Virus record (IMG/VR): IMGVR_UViG_3300032053_000002
Location: 172,752 to 236,751 of that record
Source of the DNA: a virus
DNA: 64,000 nucleotides
Strand: one strand, 5' to 3'
The position numbers and the translations under genes are program-made. Under the pieces are notes generated by a model. It saw only the letters and a program-made list of their open reading frames with translations. It did not search any database and was not told the DNA's origin. This document shows positions 8,347 through 16,968 of the stretch, in pieces (position 1 is the first letter of the stretch; each line of letters starts with the position of its first letter).

Positions 8347-9290
8347 TTTATCTCCTCAAATCTTTTTTTTACCGCATCATATGAATATATTTCATTTACT
8401 TTACTCCAAGCATATTGAATAGCATTTATTCTTTTATTTATATCTTCAAAATATTCTGCAAACATATTTTCTAATATTCTTTTGTCGTTTGTCGCAGTAT
8501 CAGGCCATAAAAACTGATGTGAGTCGTTTATCCCTCCTATGTGAACCACTCCCAATGCAGAACATTGCATAGCTTGTTGCCCCGGATATTGTGGAGTAGG
8601 ATCTAAATTAAAGTGAAATGTGCATGGAGTCCACAACTTTAAAAAATCCTCCCACTGTGTTTTACTGTTTTGTGTGTGCTCTCTGATAAATGGAACTTTG
8701 TATTTTAAACTGATGTATTCCGTAAATTTTAATGTCTCCCCCCATCGAGATTGATTATGAACCGGAAAATATGAAAAGATTTTTTCAACCCTATTTTCTT
8801 TATAAAAATGGTCGTATAAATACTCAACATGAACAGGTTGCGGTAAAAAGACTATTTCTTTCTCGCAATATTTTAATTCTGGAAACAAATCAATTTTACT
8901 TACCGGAATGATAACTTTGTCGCATTTATTATAAACGGAAATTCTTTCTGAAAATGTTTGACCCCAATTCCATGTTTCCTTTAATGCGGCAAATAACTTT
9001 GCATTTGGGTATTTCCTTCGCAAATCACAAATTTTATATTTATTAAAATCTCTTTCAATTATGATAAAAATGACATCCAAATCTAAATTTGGAAGACTTT
9101 CCCATTCGCTCCAATTTATAAAACACCCGCCAAATACAAATGGATAACCCCAAAATCCAATAAAAGATTCATTTCCGACGGAATGATGAAATTTGTACGG
9201 AACTTCTGGAAATTTCATTTTGTATGCTTTTTGATTTCTTATAATATATGATTCTACTTTACAGTGATCTACAATCAACGCAAAATTCAT
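8343..9290 (-). CDS. putative glycosyltransferase-like protein
   Basis: A 315-residue protein not assigned to a known family by eye. It reads as two alpha/beta halves. The C-terminal half has a pattern seen in phage GT-B proteins: a PTPQYPGQQAMQCSALGVVHIGG segment, shown here only in part, resembles the GxxxxEA-A-G-P nucleotide-sugar region. A tail of helices follows. An AAGCC-type ribosome site precedes the ATG, and its end overlaps the small zinc protein. It sits between a GT2 enzyme and rmlB, which supports a glycan role. Confidence in a glycosyltransferase function is modest; confidence that it is a real gene is high. Confidence 0.5.
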   Translation of the reverse strand: MNFALIVDHCKVESYIIRNQKAYKMKFPEVPYKFHHSVGNESFIGFWGYPFVFGGCFINWSEWESLPNLDLDVIFIIIERDFNKYKICDLRRKYPNAKLFAALKETWNWGQTFSERISVYNKCDKVIIPVSKIDLFPELKYCEKEIVFLPQPVHVEYLYDHFYKENRVEKIFSYFPVHNQSRWGETLKFTEYISLKYKVPFIREHTQNSKTQWEDFLKLWTPCTFHFNLDPTPQYPGQQAMQCSALGVVHIGGINDSHQFLWPDTATNDKRILENMFAEYFEDINKRINAIQYAWSKVNEIYSYDAVKKRFEEIK

Positions 9291-9931
9291 TTGGCTTCCA
9301 ATATTTTACTATATTTTTGGTTTTGTTCTATTTGTCGCCAGAGAGTTTTAACGTGTTTTATGGCGACATATTCGGTCATATCCATTTCAAACGGCAAAAA
9401 TGCGTGATTTTTGTATCCGGTAAGTCTTTCGTGCACTTTATTTATCCAGCATATTCGCGGATAATCTTTTTTAAAAACCCGCTGTTGCGGATCCGGCCAG
9501 TTTACCCAACCTTTTTCGTTTACGCGAAACCCAAATCTTTGCGCCCATTCTGGCGTAAGTCCCTCAACAATGTTAACGCGCGGAAGCCACAGACATTCAG
9601 CTTTGTTTTGTTCGATGATAAGATGTATATTTTCTAAGAGATAATCAGGAAAAATCTCGTCCGCATCTGGATTTAATATGTAGTCGCCAACGCATTTTTC
9701 TATCATAAAGTTTTTTTGAGCCGCATAATCATTATTGAGATGTCGTTGATAAACTTTAACTCCCCTTTCTGCCTGATGATAACCGAGAATCCCCGCCGTT
9801 CCCTGATTATCAGAATAATCATCTATGATCACAACCTCATATTCATAGTCGCGATGTTTTAATAGGGAATCTAATAGTTTTTGTAAACTATCCGTTTCGT
9901 TATGAACGAGTATGCCAAATGATATTCTCAT
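9287..9931 (-). CDS. family 2 glycosyltransferase (GT-A fold)
   Basis: A 214-residue GT2 enzyme. ISFGILVHNETDSLQKLLDS opens the domain, VVIIDDYSD gives the first nucleotide-binding aspartates, and LNPDADEIF is the DxD-type metal motif. The length covers just the GT-A catalytic domain without a membrane tail, so it should act in the cytoplasm on a soluble or peripheral acceptor. It overlaps the neighbouring genes by four bases on each side. GT2 enzymes transfer a sugar from a nucleotide donor with inversion. The donor may be one of the sugars made by the adjacent rml/rfb genes, which is inference. Confidence 0.85.
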   Translation of the reverse strand: MRISFGILVHNETDSLQKLLDSLLKHRDYEYEVVIIDDYSDNQGTAGILGYHQAERGVKVYQRHLNNDYAAQKNFMIEKCVGDYILNPDADEIFPDYLLENIHLIIEQNKAECLWLPRVNIVEGLTPEWAQRFGFRVNEKGWVNWPDPQQRVFKKDYPRICWINKVHERLTGYKNHAFLPFEMDMTEYVAIKHVKTLWRQIEQNQKYSKILEAK

Positions 9932-10230
9932 AATGTATATTGTAATAAGTTTATCGGTTTCACTGTGATTTCATTAGTATTGTCGTTATATGATTTTAGC
10001 AAAAAGTTTCCTGCCCATAGACTGTTATCCTTCCCATAAAAATATAATGGTATATAGTTATTTTTATGATCTATTCTATTTTTTATGGATGTTGGGATCA
10101 GTTTTTTAAGTTTGACGGTGACTTCATTCCATTCAATGCGGTCGTGTGAATGTTTTGGGTCAAAAATAAAATCTGTTTCAACCATCCCAAGTTGATAATC
10201 AAACTCATATGGAAACATATAATATTCCAT
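9928..10230 (-). CDS. hypothetical protein, 100 aa
   Basis: Unknown function. The protein is rich in aromatic residues at its start (MEYYMFPYEFDYQLGM) and appears mainly beta in the middle, with no cysteine pairs, signal peptide or membrane segment. AGAGGT lies upstream of the ATG at a normal distance and the gene overlaps the GT2 start by four bases, so it is probably translated with it. It marks the 5' end of the sugar block proper: three small unknown genes follow upstream. Confidence 0.55.
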   Translation of the reverse strand: MEYYMFPYEFDYQLGMVETDFIFDPKHSHDRIEWNEVTVKLKKLIPTSIKNRIDHKNNYIPLYFYGKDNSLWAGNFLLKSYNDNTNEITVKPINLLQYTL

Positions 10231-10249
10231 TATTTACCTCTTTTTATAT

Positions 10250-10456
10250 TTATTTTTCCTTTACTACAGGTTTCGCCATTGGCTGCGACATGACCCAGTT
10301 CATAATTTTATCCACGTCCAACTTCTTATTTTTTTCTTCTTTGTAATAATCTAGCCAGGCTCTCATCCACGCAAACTTATCTTCGTTTCTTCCGCGGCGC
10401 AACATTTCGTCAAATAACTCGCCATCGTTAAATAATTTTAATAGTTTTTCTTTCAT
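10250..10456 (-). CDS. hypothetical protein, 68 aa
   Basis: A small, strongly helical and charged protein of unknown function (two helices around DGELFDEMLRRGRNEDK and WLDYYKEEKNKKLD). A perfect AAGGAG stands upstream of the ATG, which is the main evidence that it is expressed. It is typical of the short accessory genes of T4-like phages. No domain recognised. Confidence 0.5.
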   Translation of the reverse strand: MKEKLLKLFNDGELFDEMLRRGRNEDKFAWMRAWLDYYKEEKNKKLDVDKIMNWVMSQPMAKPVVKEK

Positions 10457-10473
10457 GGTAAACTCCTTTTATT

Positions 10474-10665
10474 TTATTGTTCTCTAAATTCTACGGTGGT
10501 TGTTTTTTTAACTTTTCCGATATTAACTAATTGATATACCGCGACATCAACACCATCATCGTAACCATCAACATCATTGTCAGCGATATAATAATCACTA
10601 TCATTCGCATCACTACCTCTCATAACATACAATTCGTTTGGAAATTCTACTTTTTTGTTTTTCAT
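10474..10665 (-). CDS. hypothetical acidic protein, 63 aa
   Basis: A small acidic protein with a run of Asp and Gly residues in the middle (SDANDSDYYIADNDVDGYDD) and a beta-like C-terminal half ending TTTVEF. AAGGA lies ahead of the ATG. The aspartates might bind a metal ion, but there is no clear EF-hand spacing. It occurs in a run of small unknown phage genes with about 18 bases between each. Function unknown. Confidence 0.5.
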   Translation of the reverse strand: MKNKKVEFPNELYVMRGSDANDSDYYIADNDVDGYDDGVDVAVYQLVNIGKVKKTTTVEFREQ

Positions 10666-10683
10666 AACTCGTTTTCCTTTTTT

Positions 10684-11178
10684 TTAAGTTTTTGATTTTA
10701 AGTCGTTAGGCATATTTTCGTCCAACCCAGAATAGAAATCTTTATAGTGATAATATATCAGGCGAAGATTTGTTATACCGCTTACTTTATATGTTCTATA
10801 AGGCGAATCGCCTTCACTGAAATGTAATCTAATAAATGGTTTTAATTCGTTGTCGTAAAACCTTCGTGGGTCTTGTATAGTTGCTTTCAATAAAGGAAGT
10901 CGCAAATGCAATAACTTCTGCAATCTTTCTGTTTTGGTCTCTTTAATTATGTCGTGTAGTTTAATCAATACTCTATCACTAACATAATCTAACACTACCC
11001 CATGTAAATAACTTCTCCAGTCCGGATTTAATATTAAAACAAGCGGGCGTTTTATATGAGATCTGTCGCCAGAATAGTTAAACCGAACAATCTGCCCGGC
11101 CTCCAATTTCGTTCTCAGAACAACATTTTCAGAAAGTATGTTTCGCTGGTGGAATCCTGTCCAAACCTTATTAGGCAT
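10684..11178 (-). CDS. hypothetical protein with SH3-like N-terminal half
   Basis: A 164-residue protein. I place the start at the ATG at 11176-11178 because AAGGAGACAAAA lies directly before it; an in-frame ATG 84 bases upstream falls inside the preceding gene. Residues about 25-75 (AGQIVRFNYSG, then RPLVLILNPDW, HGVVLDYVS) read as a small beta barrel like the PemK/MazF fold. The catalytic residues of that toxin family are not evident, so I do not call it a toxin. The C-terminal half is helical with many Arg and Tyr. Function unknown. Confidence 0.55.
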   Translation of the reverse strand: MPNKVWTGFHQRNILSENVVLRTKLEAGQIVRFNYSGDRSHIKRPLVLILNPDWRSYLHGVVLDYVSDRVLIKLHDIIKETKTERLQKLLHLRLPLLKATIQDPRRFYDNELKPFIRLHFSEGDSPYRTYKVSGITNLRLIYYHYKDFYSGLDENMPNDLKSKT

Positions 11179-11188
11179 TTTTGTCTCC

Positions 11189-11710
11189 TTATTGTGTTTC
11201 GTTTGGTTTTTTCGACATAAAATCTTCTTCGGGCAAAATCGCGCCCATTTCGATAAGAGCATCGTAGAATCTCGTGAATCTTTTAGCGCTGTTAGGATTT
11301 ATTCTATTTTCATAATATTTATTTTTACTGTTTGGAATTGGAAAGTTGATTCTTTCATTCTCCGGTATAATTTCTATCGGCGCGTATACCCATATTATAT
11401 TCGTCTTAGTTCCTTCTGGAAAAAGTATTCCTTTGGACGGCATATTGATAACGGTCGGGATCCACCAAATAAATCTAATGTTGTCGTATTCTCGAAAACC
11501 GATTATCAATTTTGGCGATGTATTTATTACCTGCCGAAATTCTTTAGAATTTTTCTTCCAGGTCGAGTTTGAAGTGTATCCGCAATTTATACATAACCAG
11601 GTTTTAATTTTATCAAAGTCTTCTTCTAGTGCGGAATACTTATTACATACCGGACAATAATCCGTTTTTCCTGACAACGGAATAAAGTTATTACTTCTGT
11701 CATTTTCCAC
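11189..11710 (-). CDS. zinc-ribbon phage protein, GTG start
   Basis: A 173-residue protein starting at GTG (11708-11710) behind AAGGAG, overlapping the end of the upstream small gene. CPVC at about residue 19 and CINCG at about 40 form a zinc ribbon. The rest is a beta-rich domain with several Trp and Ile residues (IRFIWWIPTVINMP) and a C-terminal helix. It could bind nucleic acid through the ribbon. I know of no defined function. Confidence 0.6.
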   Translation of the reverse strand: MENDRSNNFIPLSGKTDYCPVCNKYSALEEDFDKIKTWLCINCGYTSNSTWKKNSKEFRQVINTSPKLIIGFREYDNIRFIWWIPTVINMPSKGILFPEGTKTNIIWVYAPIEIIPENERINFPIPNSKNKYYENRINPNSAKRFTRFYDALIEMGAILPEEDFMSKKPNETQ

Positions 11711-11885
11711 CCGAATCTCCTTCTCGTTTTTTTAATATTATAGACATATAAATTCTTTCCAATTTTTTGTAAGGCAAGTTCGCTAAAGTTTCCCCATATT
11801 TCTCTAACTCGCCGTCAAAATATTTTTTTCGTATTTCAATTAATTCGGTGAACATTTTTATTCTATCTGTTTCATTCGTTTCCAT
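11700..11885 (-). CDS. hypothetical helical protein, 61 aa
   Basis: A short protein predicted all-helical (ETDRIKMFTELIEIRKKYFD and KLERIYMSIILKKREGD). GGAG precedes the ATG by seven bases. It overlaps the large GT4 gene by 14 bases at its start and the zinc-ribbon gene at its end, so it is translated from the same message. No domain recognised. Confidence 0.5.
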   Translation of the reverse strand: METNETDRIKMFTELIEIRKKYFDGELEKYGETLANLPYKKLERIYMSIILKKREGDSGGK

Positions 11886-13383
11886 TATTTTTCTCCAATG
11901 CGGGTTCCCCCATTTTATCAGGTTCTTCCATTCTAGGAAGACTTATTTTCATTGTGTCTTCTTTCGCCGCCTCATTACTTCCCGCCGCAGGTTCTTCTGC
12001 ATTTAATCTTTTCAATTTAGGCAAAATAATGTTTTTTTGCAGGTCTGGCGAAGATATATCTTCTATACCGCTTATTTTTCTAAGTTTTGGTAAATTAGGT
12101 AAACTGATAGATACTTCACTCGGAAATTCTGGTAAATACTTGTTTAATATTTCTTCAAATTTTTTCTTCATTTTTTCTCTTGTAAATCTGGCTTCATTTA
12201 TCGCTCCCAACTTTTTAGCGTTTAATTCATATTTTTGATAATTTCTATGCACATCTTTCATCGCAGCGATTGCGTAACCATAATTTACAGTAAACCATTT
12301 TGATTCTTTAACTATGACCCCTTCCCATACCGCCGATTTGTGTACATCCGTTATTTGTCCTGGAAGTAATACTGATAAATCCTTATTGAGAAAATCCATT
12401 TGCCCAGACCAACCACTCGCTATAATAGGTTTCCCGCTTATAGATGCTTCTAGTAAAGGTCTTCCAAATCCTTCCCCCTTAGTAAAAGAAATATGAACTT
12501 TTACTTTTGGATGATTATACAGAGCATTCATTTCCTCGTCAGTTAATTCTCCATGTAATAGATATATCGGTGGGTGAGTATTGACATCAGTTCCTATTGA
12601 TGACTTTATAGAATTTATTTTCATCGTAAGTTCTTCTCTATCCATAACAGAAAATCCCGCTCCGCTCGTTTTTAGAATCAACCCGGGAGGATTTTTTTCA
12701 TCTTTAAAAGCGTCTATAAAAGTTTTTAATAGCATACCAACATCTTTTCTATCCTGACCGATGTCGCCTTTTAGCCAGTGTCCAACAAATAGAAAATTAA
12801 AAGTGGTATGAATTTCTTTCATTTTATCCGCAATCGGCTTTGGATATTCGTCGATTTTCGATAGGCGACGATATATTTTCGAGTTAAATCCTTCAAATAA
12901 AACTTCTATTGGTTTTTCGCATTTTAGTTGTTTGACTGGTTGGTTGTTTTGATCTCGTTGAGTCCAAACCGTAGTAGTAAAAACATTTTTAGCGTGTTCG
13001 GACGGGACAATGTTCAAATCCATTCGATTCAATCCCATAATCCAATCCGCCGAACACATTGTCGTTTCTATTCCGGCCGTTATTCCTATATTAAATTTTG
13101 CAATAGTTTGATATTCATTCGGCACTACTAAATGAACGTGAATGTCGGGAGTTTTATTTAATGGTTGATTCATATTTATTAACCGTTGAATAATTGGAAT
13201 GTGATCCGGATTGTCGATCTTTAATGCGTTTCTTGGGGTGCTTCCCCAGCGAACATCTCCGATTTTTATATCAAACCTATCCATCTCAATTAATGCGTTC
13301 GCAATATCTACGGCATGGCTACCATAACCACTGCGAGTTCCAACTGGCGCGGTCATTATCAAAAAAGGTTTGCTTTTGCCCAT
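11872..13383 (-). CDS. family 4 glycosyltransferase (GT-B) with long tail
   Basis: A 503-residue retaining GT-B enzyme. FLFVGHWLKGD begins the C-terminal nucleotide-sugar domain, and KGEGFGRPLLEASISGKPII carries the E-x7-E signature of GT4. SGQMDFL follows as the usual loop. Beyond about residue 410 there is a 90-residue tail rich in Leu, Pro and Glu (for example RKISGIEDISSPDL) that is not part of the fold and may bind a partner. AGGA precedes the ATG. It is one of about ten glycosyltransferases in the window. Whether the target is phage DNA, the virion or the host envelope cannot be told. Confidence 0.85.
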   Translation of the reverse strand: MGKSKPFLIMTAPVGTRSGYGSHAVDIANALIEMDRFDIKIGDVRWGSTPRNALKIDNPDHIPIIQRLINMNQPLNKTPDIHVHLVVPNEYQTIAKFNIGITAGIETTMCSADWIMGLNRMDLNIVPSEHAKNVFTTTVWTQRDQNNQPVKQLKCEKPIEVLFEGFNSKIYRRLSKIDEYPKPIADKMKEIHTTFNFLFVGHWLKGDIGQDRKDVGMLLKTFIDAFKDEKNPPGLILKTSGAGFSVMDREELTMKINSIKSSIGTDVNTHPPIYLLHGELTDEEMNALYNHPKVKVHISFTKGEGFGRPLLEASISGKPIIASGWSGQMDFLNKDLSVLLPGQITDVHKSAVWEGVIVKESKWFTVNYGYAIAAMKDVHRNYQKYELNAKKLGAINEARFTREKMKKKFEEILNKYLPEFPSEVSISLPNLPKLRKISGIEDISSPDLQKNIILPKLKRLNAEEPAAGSNEAAKEDTMKISLPRMEEPDKMGEPALEKNNGNE

Positions 13384-13386
13384 AAT

Positions 13387-13593
13387 TTATTTCCTCATAA
13401 GTTTTAATTCATTCAATAATTGTTTTTGTTTTGCCTTCCCACCCGATATTTCTCTTTTCAGATAAATCCAATGGTCATCCTTAAACATAACTTCCCAACC
13501 GTTCAACCCGGCCGCATTTAATCTAATTATCAAATCCTCCGGTTCAATAACGCTGGCAATAATATCTATTTTTTTATACTCAAACTCCTTCAT
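13387..13593 (-). CDS. DUF4177-like small protein
   Basis: A 68-residue protein whose first half follows the DUF4177 pattern: a strand, then LIIRLNAAGLNGWEVMFK with the conserved G-x-x-GWE, then a strand ending YLKREI. The fold is a small alpha/beta domain of unknown function common in phages and bacteria. The C-terminal 20 residues are basic (GGKAKQKQLLNELKLMRK). It overlaps the upstream gene by four bases. Confidence 0.55.
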   Translation of the reverse strand: MKEFEYKKIDIIASVIEPEDLIIRLNAAGLNGWEVMFKDDHWIYLKREISGGKAKQKQLLNELKLMRK

Positions 13594-14048
13594 TTTTTCA
13601 ACCCCCTTTTTGCTGAAAGTTTCCCGTTCCCTTCAATGAAATCTTTATTCCATAATGAAGGATTTTTTCTTATTTTAAATTTTTCGCCCGTTTTGGTATC
13701 TTTTATGACAATGTTTTCCGGTTCCGTTTTTTCAACTGCCGCGATTGCTTTTTTTACCACATCATCTTTTACTCCATAACGCAACCGTAAAAGATTTTTA
13801 ACGTTACGAAAAAAATTCTTGATTTTAGTTTTTAGTGAAGGTTTGAGCATTTCAATTTCAAGATCATTTGGTGTATTTTTCTTCCTCTTCAAAGAACTTG
13901 CTGATGCGGGTTTTGATGCGGATATGAACCCGGTTCCCCATTTTTCATCAATATCAAAAATTTCAAAATTCGAATCGAGAGATTCTAGCGCCGATTTCTT
14001 TTTCGGTCGCGGTTTTGTTTGTGTGCTAATTTTCTTTTTGGTACTCAT
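13590..14048 (-). CDS. hypothetical basic protein
   Basis: A 152-residue, strongly basic protein of unknown function. The start is the ATG at 14046-14048. It overlaps the stop of the upstream glycosyltransferase as ATGA, and the GGGAGG just before it would lie inside the coding region if the ATG 15 bases upstream were used. The N-terminal 60 residues are low complexity (KKKISTQTKPRPKKK), suggesting nucleic acid contact. A helix rich in Arg and Leu (IKNFFRNVKNLLRLRYGV) and a small beta hairpin (IVIKDTKTGEKFKIRKNP) follow. Confidence 0.55.
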   Translation of the reverse strand: MSTKKKISTQTKPRPKKKSALESLDSNFEIFDIDEKWGTGFISASKPASASSLKRKKNTPNDLEIEMLKPSLKTKIKNFFRNVKNLLRLRYGVKDDVVKKAIAAVEKTEPENIVIKDTKTGEKFKIRKNPSLWNKDFIEGNGKLSAKRGLKK

Positions 14049-15658
14049 TTTGTTTCCTCCCATTTAGTCGCGAATTCTTTTTGAAAATCCGATATTCCGA
14101 AAGATTCGGCGACAAATTTTATTTTATCATCCACTGGTTTTATTTCAAAAATATCAAATCTTTTTCTCGATTTAAAATTTTCAAAAGTGATGTCTATAAA
14201 ATCCATAAAATTCTTACCCATCATTTCAGACGTCATTCCACATTTAATTAAATATTCTCGCCCTTCCAATCCACGCTTATCTCTTTCCTCTTTGGGCACG
14301 TCATACCAGTATTTTATCGCAACCGCCGCATCGTACCAGTCGCATCTATCGTCAAAAATGTATGGCGTTGGAGGCGACCCAACTAGTGCACGATTAGTCG
14401 GGAACAGTGGTCTTACCCAACTACCGTGTTTTTTATATTTTCCATCGTGATTTGAACCCCATTCCGAATTGAAGTGCTTATCGGGATCGATGTATTCTCC
14501 GTTCTCATCGACAAATCCCATTTGATCCTGTAATCCTCCAGTAACCGTTGCTATAATAGGTTTCCCGACCATAAGAGATTCGCAAGTAGATAACCCGAAA
14601 CCCTCGTTTGACGCCATGTTGATTGTCACATCGCAAACATTGTATAAATAATTTAAGTATTTTGGCTCTAGCCTATCATTAGAAAAGATTAGATTTATAT
14701 CAGGTGCAACTGCACGTTTAACCGCAATCAAATCCGTTCCATTTTCGTCTATTGGTTGAGTATGCATGACCAACGCAACTTTTTTTCGTTGTTCTTCGGT
14801 TAGCATATCAGTGAAGCATTTAAATGCTAAAATCACATCACCCGGCATTTTTCTGCGAATATTTCTATTATTGTAAAATACAATGAAATCAAAATCTCTT
14901 TCCTTAAAAATCTTTTTTCTGAAATCTCGTAATTCTTCGTATTCATTAGTGATTTTAACGGTTTCGGTTTTTTTATCTTTTATTTCGAAACTTTCTTCGG
15001 GAGATGATAAGCCGAGAGGTTTAAAGTTTATATGATCTACTCCGTGTGGTAAGTATCTTAGCGCCCAAGATTCAAGAGGCAATCTTTTTCTTGATTGTTT
15101 GACTATGTTGTATGTCTGTTTGCTAATACACCCAACACTGTCACATGATTCATAATAATCCTGATTATACATTGGAATCGGAACATCGTCCCATATCGCG
15201 TAAAATGACAATGGTATGTATTGCCGTATTTCGTGTTCCATCTGATATAACCAAATCCAGAATCTAGGGTCTGTAAAATGAATGATCGCATGGACTTTTT
15301 CTGCGTTAATCATGTAACGAACTAAATCCGGATCCCCGTATCCATCATACGGATATATTCTCATATAATTTTCGCCAATTCCGAACAATCTGTCCATCTC
15401 TTTAGACATATCAACGATTTTACCTTTCTCCGGATGCTTAATCGCGCCTCCAACTTGCACCCAATTATATCGATGAATAGTTTTTAATACGATTTCTTTA
15501 GACATTGTTCCGACACCACTTGGAAGTCTTAAATCGTCGGATAATAAAAGAATTTTCTTTCGTATATTAAAAGGCAAAAATGTATCCCGTCTCCACTCTT
15601 CACTTGACTTAAGCACTAAATTTTTTCTGTATTCCTGTAAGTCAAAATTATTTTCCAT
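14045..15658 (-). CDS. GT-B glycosyltransferase
   Basis: A 537-residue glycosyltransferase. I use the ATG at 15656-15658 because GGAG lies 9 bases before it; the in-frame TTG 15 bases upstream would bury that site. ILLLSDDLRLPSGVGTMSKE forms the acceptor-side start. DFIVFYNNRNIRRKMPGD starts the donor domain, and NEGFGLSTCESLMVGKPIIA holds the E-x7-E-like GT4 signature. The gene is next to another GT-B enzyme of similar layout, separated by two small genes. It carries no membrane helix. Donor and acceptor are unknown. Confidence 0.82.
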   Translation of the reverse strand: MENNFDLQEYRKNLVLKSSEEWRRDTFLPFNIRKKILLLSDDLRLPSGVGTMSKEIVLKTIHRYNWVQVGGAIKHPEKGKIVDMSKEMDRLFGIGENYMRIYPYDGYGDPDLVRYMINAEKVHAIIHFTDPRFWIWLYQMEHEIRQYIPLSFYAIWDDVPIPMYNQDYYESCDSVGCISKQTYNIVKQSRKRLPLESWALRYLPHGVDHINFKPLGLSSPEESFEIKDKKTETVKITNEYEELRDFRKKIFKERDFDFIVFYNNRNIRRKMPGDVILAFKCFTDMLTEEQRKKVALVMHTQPIDENGTDLIAVKRAVAPDINLIFSNDRLEPKYLNYLYNVCDVTINMASNEGFGLSTCESLMVGKPIIATVTGGLQDQMGFVDENGEYIDPDKHFNSEWGSNHDGKYKKHGSWVRPLFPTNRALVGSPPTPYIFDDRCDWYDAAVAIKYWYDVPKEERDKRGLEGREYLIKCGMTSEMMGKNFMDFIDITFENFKSRKRFDIFEIKPVDDKIKFVAESFGISDFQKEFATKWEETK

Positions 15659-15677
15659 AGTTAATTTCTCCAATCAT

Positions 15678-16127
15678 TCATTCTAAATAAATTATATCTA
15701 TGCCAACCTCGTTGAGCATTTCCCGTGAAACAATGTGGTTTTCTTTCCAACGTTCTTCCTTCCAACGACCGTTTTCTTCTGGATTATAACAAACCAACAT
15801 TGTTATTCCGGATTGTATTATAGCACGAGCACAATCAGCACAAGGAAATCCATTGACATATAAAGTACATCCAAACAAACATACACCGGCTCTTGCGGCA
15901 CTATATATTGCATTTCTTTCGGCGTGTTCGCTGTAAAAATATTTTATAGGTCGCTCGTGTCTTTTATCTATGTCGTCATTGCATCCACTTGGAAATCCAT
16001 TATAACCAGTACTTAGAATTCTATGATTTTTATCGGTGATAATAGCCCCATATTTAGTCGACCTATCTTTACTCCACAACGAAATATATTTCGCCAATTC
16101 AATAAATCTTTTATTCCAATCCATCAT
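15678..16127 (-). CDS. dCMP deaminase
   Basis: A 149-residue cytidine/deoxycytidylate deaminase. It has HAERNA with zinc ligand His and catalytic Glu, and PCADCARAI with the two zinc cysteines, in the order and spacing of T4 gene cd. STGYNGFPSGCNDD matches the substrate loop of dCMP deaminases. The enzyme makes dUMP, the precursor of dTMP, which suits an AT-rich phage that also encodes a dUTPase. The start is uncertain between two adjacent ATGs at 16127 and 16124; a longer frame reaching 16181 would overlap the Nudix gene and is less likely. Confidence 0.9.
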   Translation of the reverse strand: MMDWNKRFIELAKYISLWSKDRSTKYGAIITDKNHRILSTGYNGFPSGCNDDIDKRHERPIKYFYSEHAERNAIYSAARAGVCLFGCTLYVNGFPCADCARAIIQSGITMLVCYNPEENGRWKEERWKENHIVSREMLNEVGIDIIYLE

Positions 16128-16137
16128 ATTGTCTTTC

Positions 16138-16677
16138 TTATTCCTCTGAAAAGTATTCGTTAAATTTATAAAATGCAACATACACCATCGGATCCACTGC
16201 GGCTGATATATCAGACGTCCAATAACAATGAGCCATAGCTTCTAACTTAGTTCCATCTCCAGTTGCTTCTTTCTTTTCTATTTTAGTCAATTCAACCGTA
16301 AACAAATAATATACCGTATCAACCGATTTTGTTCCGCGACTAATTCCCAGAAAAACCATATCTTGCGGCTCAACTTCATACCCGGCTTCTTCTTTTAGTT
16401 CTCTTACTGCATCTAGTATTTTACTAGTAGAATCCTTTTCAACTTCGCCAGTGATACTGCTTATACTTTCGTTCATGCCCCACGGTGGCGTGACTTCACT
16501 CCTAAGTAAAAATTCCAGCAAATTAGTTTCTGGATTATACCGATACGGAAGTATAGCAACAATTTGACCATCGCAACGATCTTCGTGCAAATAGTCATAA
16601 CCATTTACACCATGTTCTGGGTCTATCATTTTGCGTAGGGAAACCCATTCGGTTTTACATAATATTTTTTCTTCCAT
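16138..16677 (-). CDS. Nudix hydrolase
   Basis: A 179-residue Nudix-fold protein. GEVEKDSTSKILDAVRELKE followed by EAGYE is the Nudix box, with REL-x-EE-x-G intact. The segment before it is one residue longer than the strict GX5EX7REUXEEXGU pattern and lacks the first glutamate. The N-terminal strands (VSLRKMIDPEHGVNGYDYLH, then DGQIVAILPYRYNP) resemble ADP-ribose or NDP-sugar pyrophosphatases. Its substrate may be ADP-ribose, a nucleotide sugar or a modified dNTP. It overlaps the upstream gene as TAATG. A macro-domain gene lies 3 kb away in the same orientation. Confidence 0.78.
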   Translation of the reverse strand: MEEKILCKTEWVSLRKMIDPEHGVNGYDYLHEDRCDGQIVAILPYRYNPETNLLEFLLRSEVTPPWGMNESISSITGEVEKDSTSKILDAVRELKEEAGYEVEPQDMVFLGISRGTKSVDTVYYLFTVELTKIEKKEATGDGTKLEAMAHCYWTSDISAAVDPMVYVAFYKFNEYFSEE

Positions 16678-16907
16678 TATTTCATACTCCCTGAAAAGAT
16701 TACGTGTTCTAATATAAAGTTTGGATTAAAGCTGCTTGATAAAATAAGATTTTCAAAATTTTCGTTATTGCTAAAAATAAATAATGCGGCTTCGACGAAT
16801 TTATTAAAAGTTAACTGTCTTTCTACCGATTTATACTTAAACTTACGGTATAATTCCGAATTTACCTTTACTGAAGTAATTTGTGTGTATTCTAATTTAT
16901 TTTCCAT
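16677..16907 (-). CDS. ribbon-helix-helix DNA-binding protein
   Basis: A 76-residue protein starting at the ATG at 16905-16907 behind AGGAG; the hydrophobic N-terminal extension of the longer frame has no ribosome site. TQITSVKVNSELYRKFKYKS and RQLTFNKFVEAALFIFS form the strand, helix and helix of an Arc/CopG-type repressor. Such proteins act as dimers on short inverted repeats. It could be a phage transcription regulator of the modification genes upstream. Its target is not identifiable from the window. Confidence 0.6.
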   Translation of the reverse strand: MENKLEYTQITSVKVNSELYRKFKYKSVERQLTFNKFVEAALFIFSNNENFENLILSSSFNPNFILEHVIFSGSMK

Positions 16908-16968
16908 AATGATTTTACTCCTAAAAAATATACATATACATATAAATATATGGAAATTAAAAAAAACC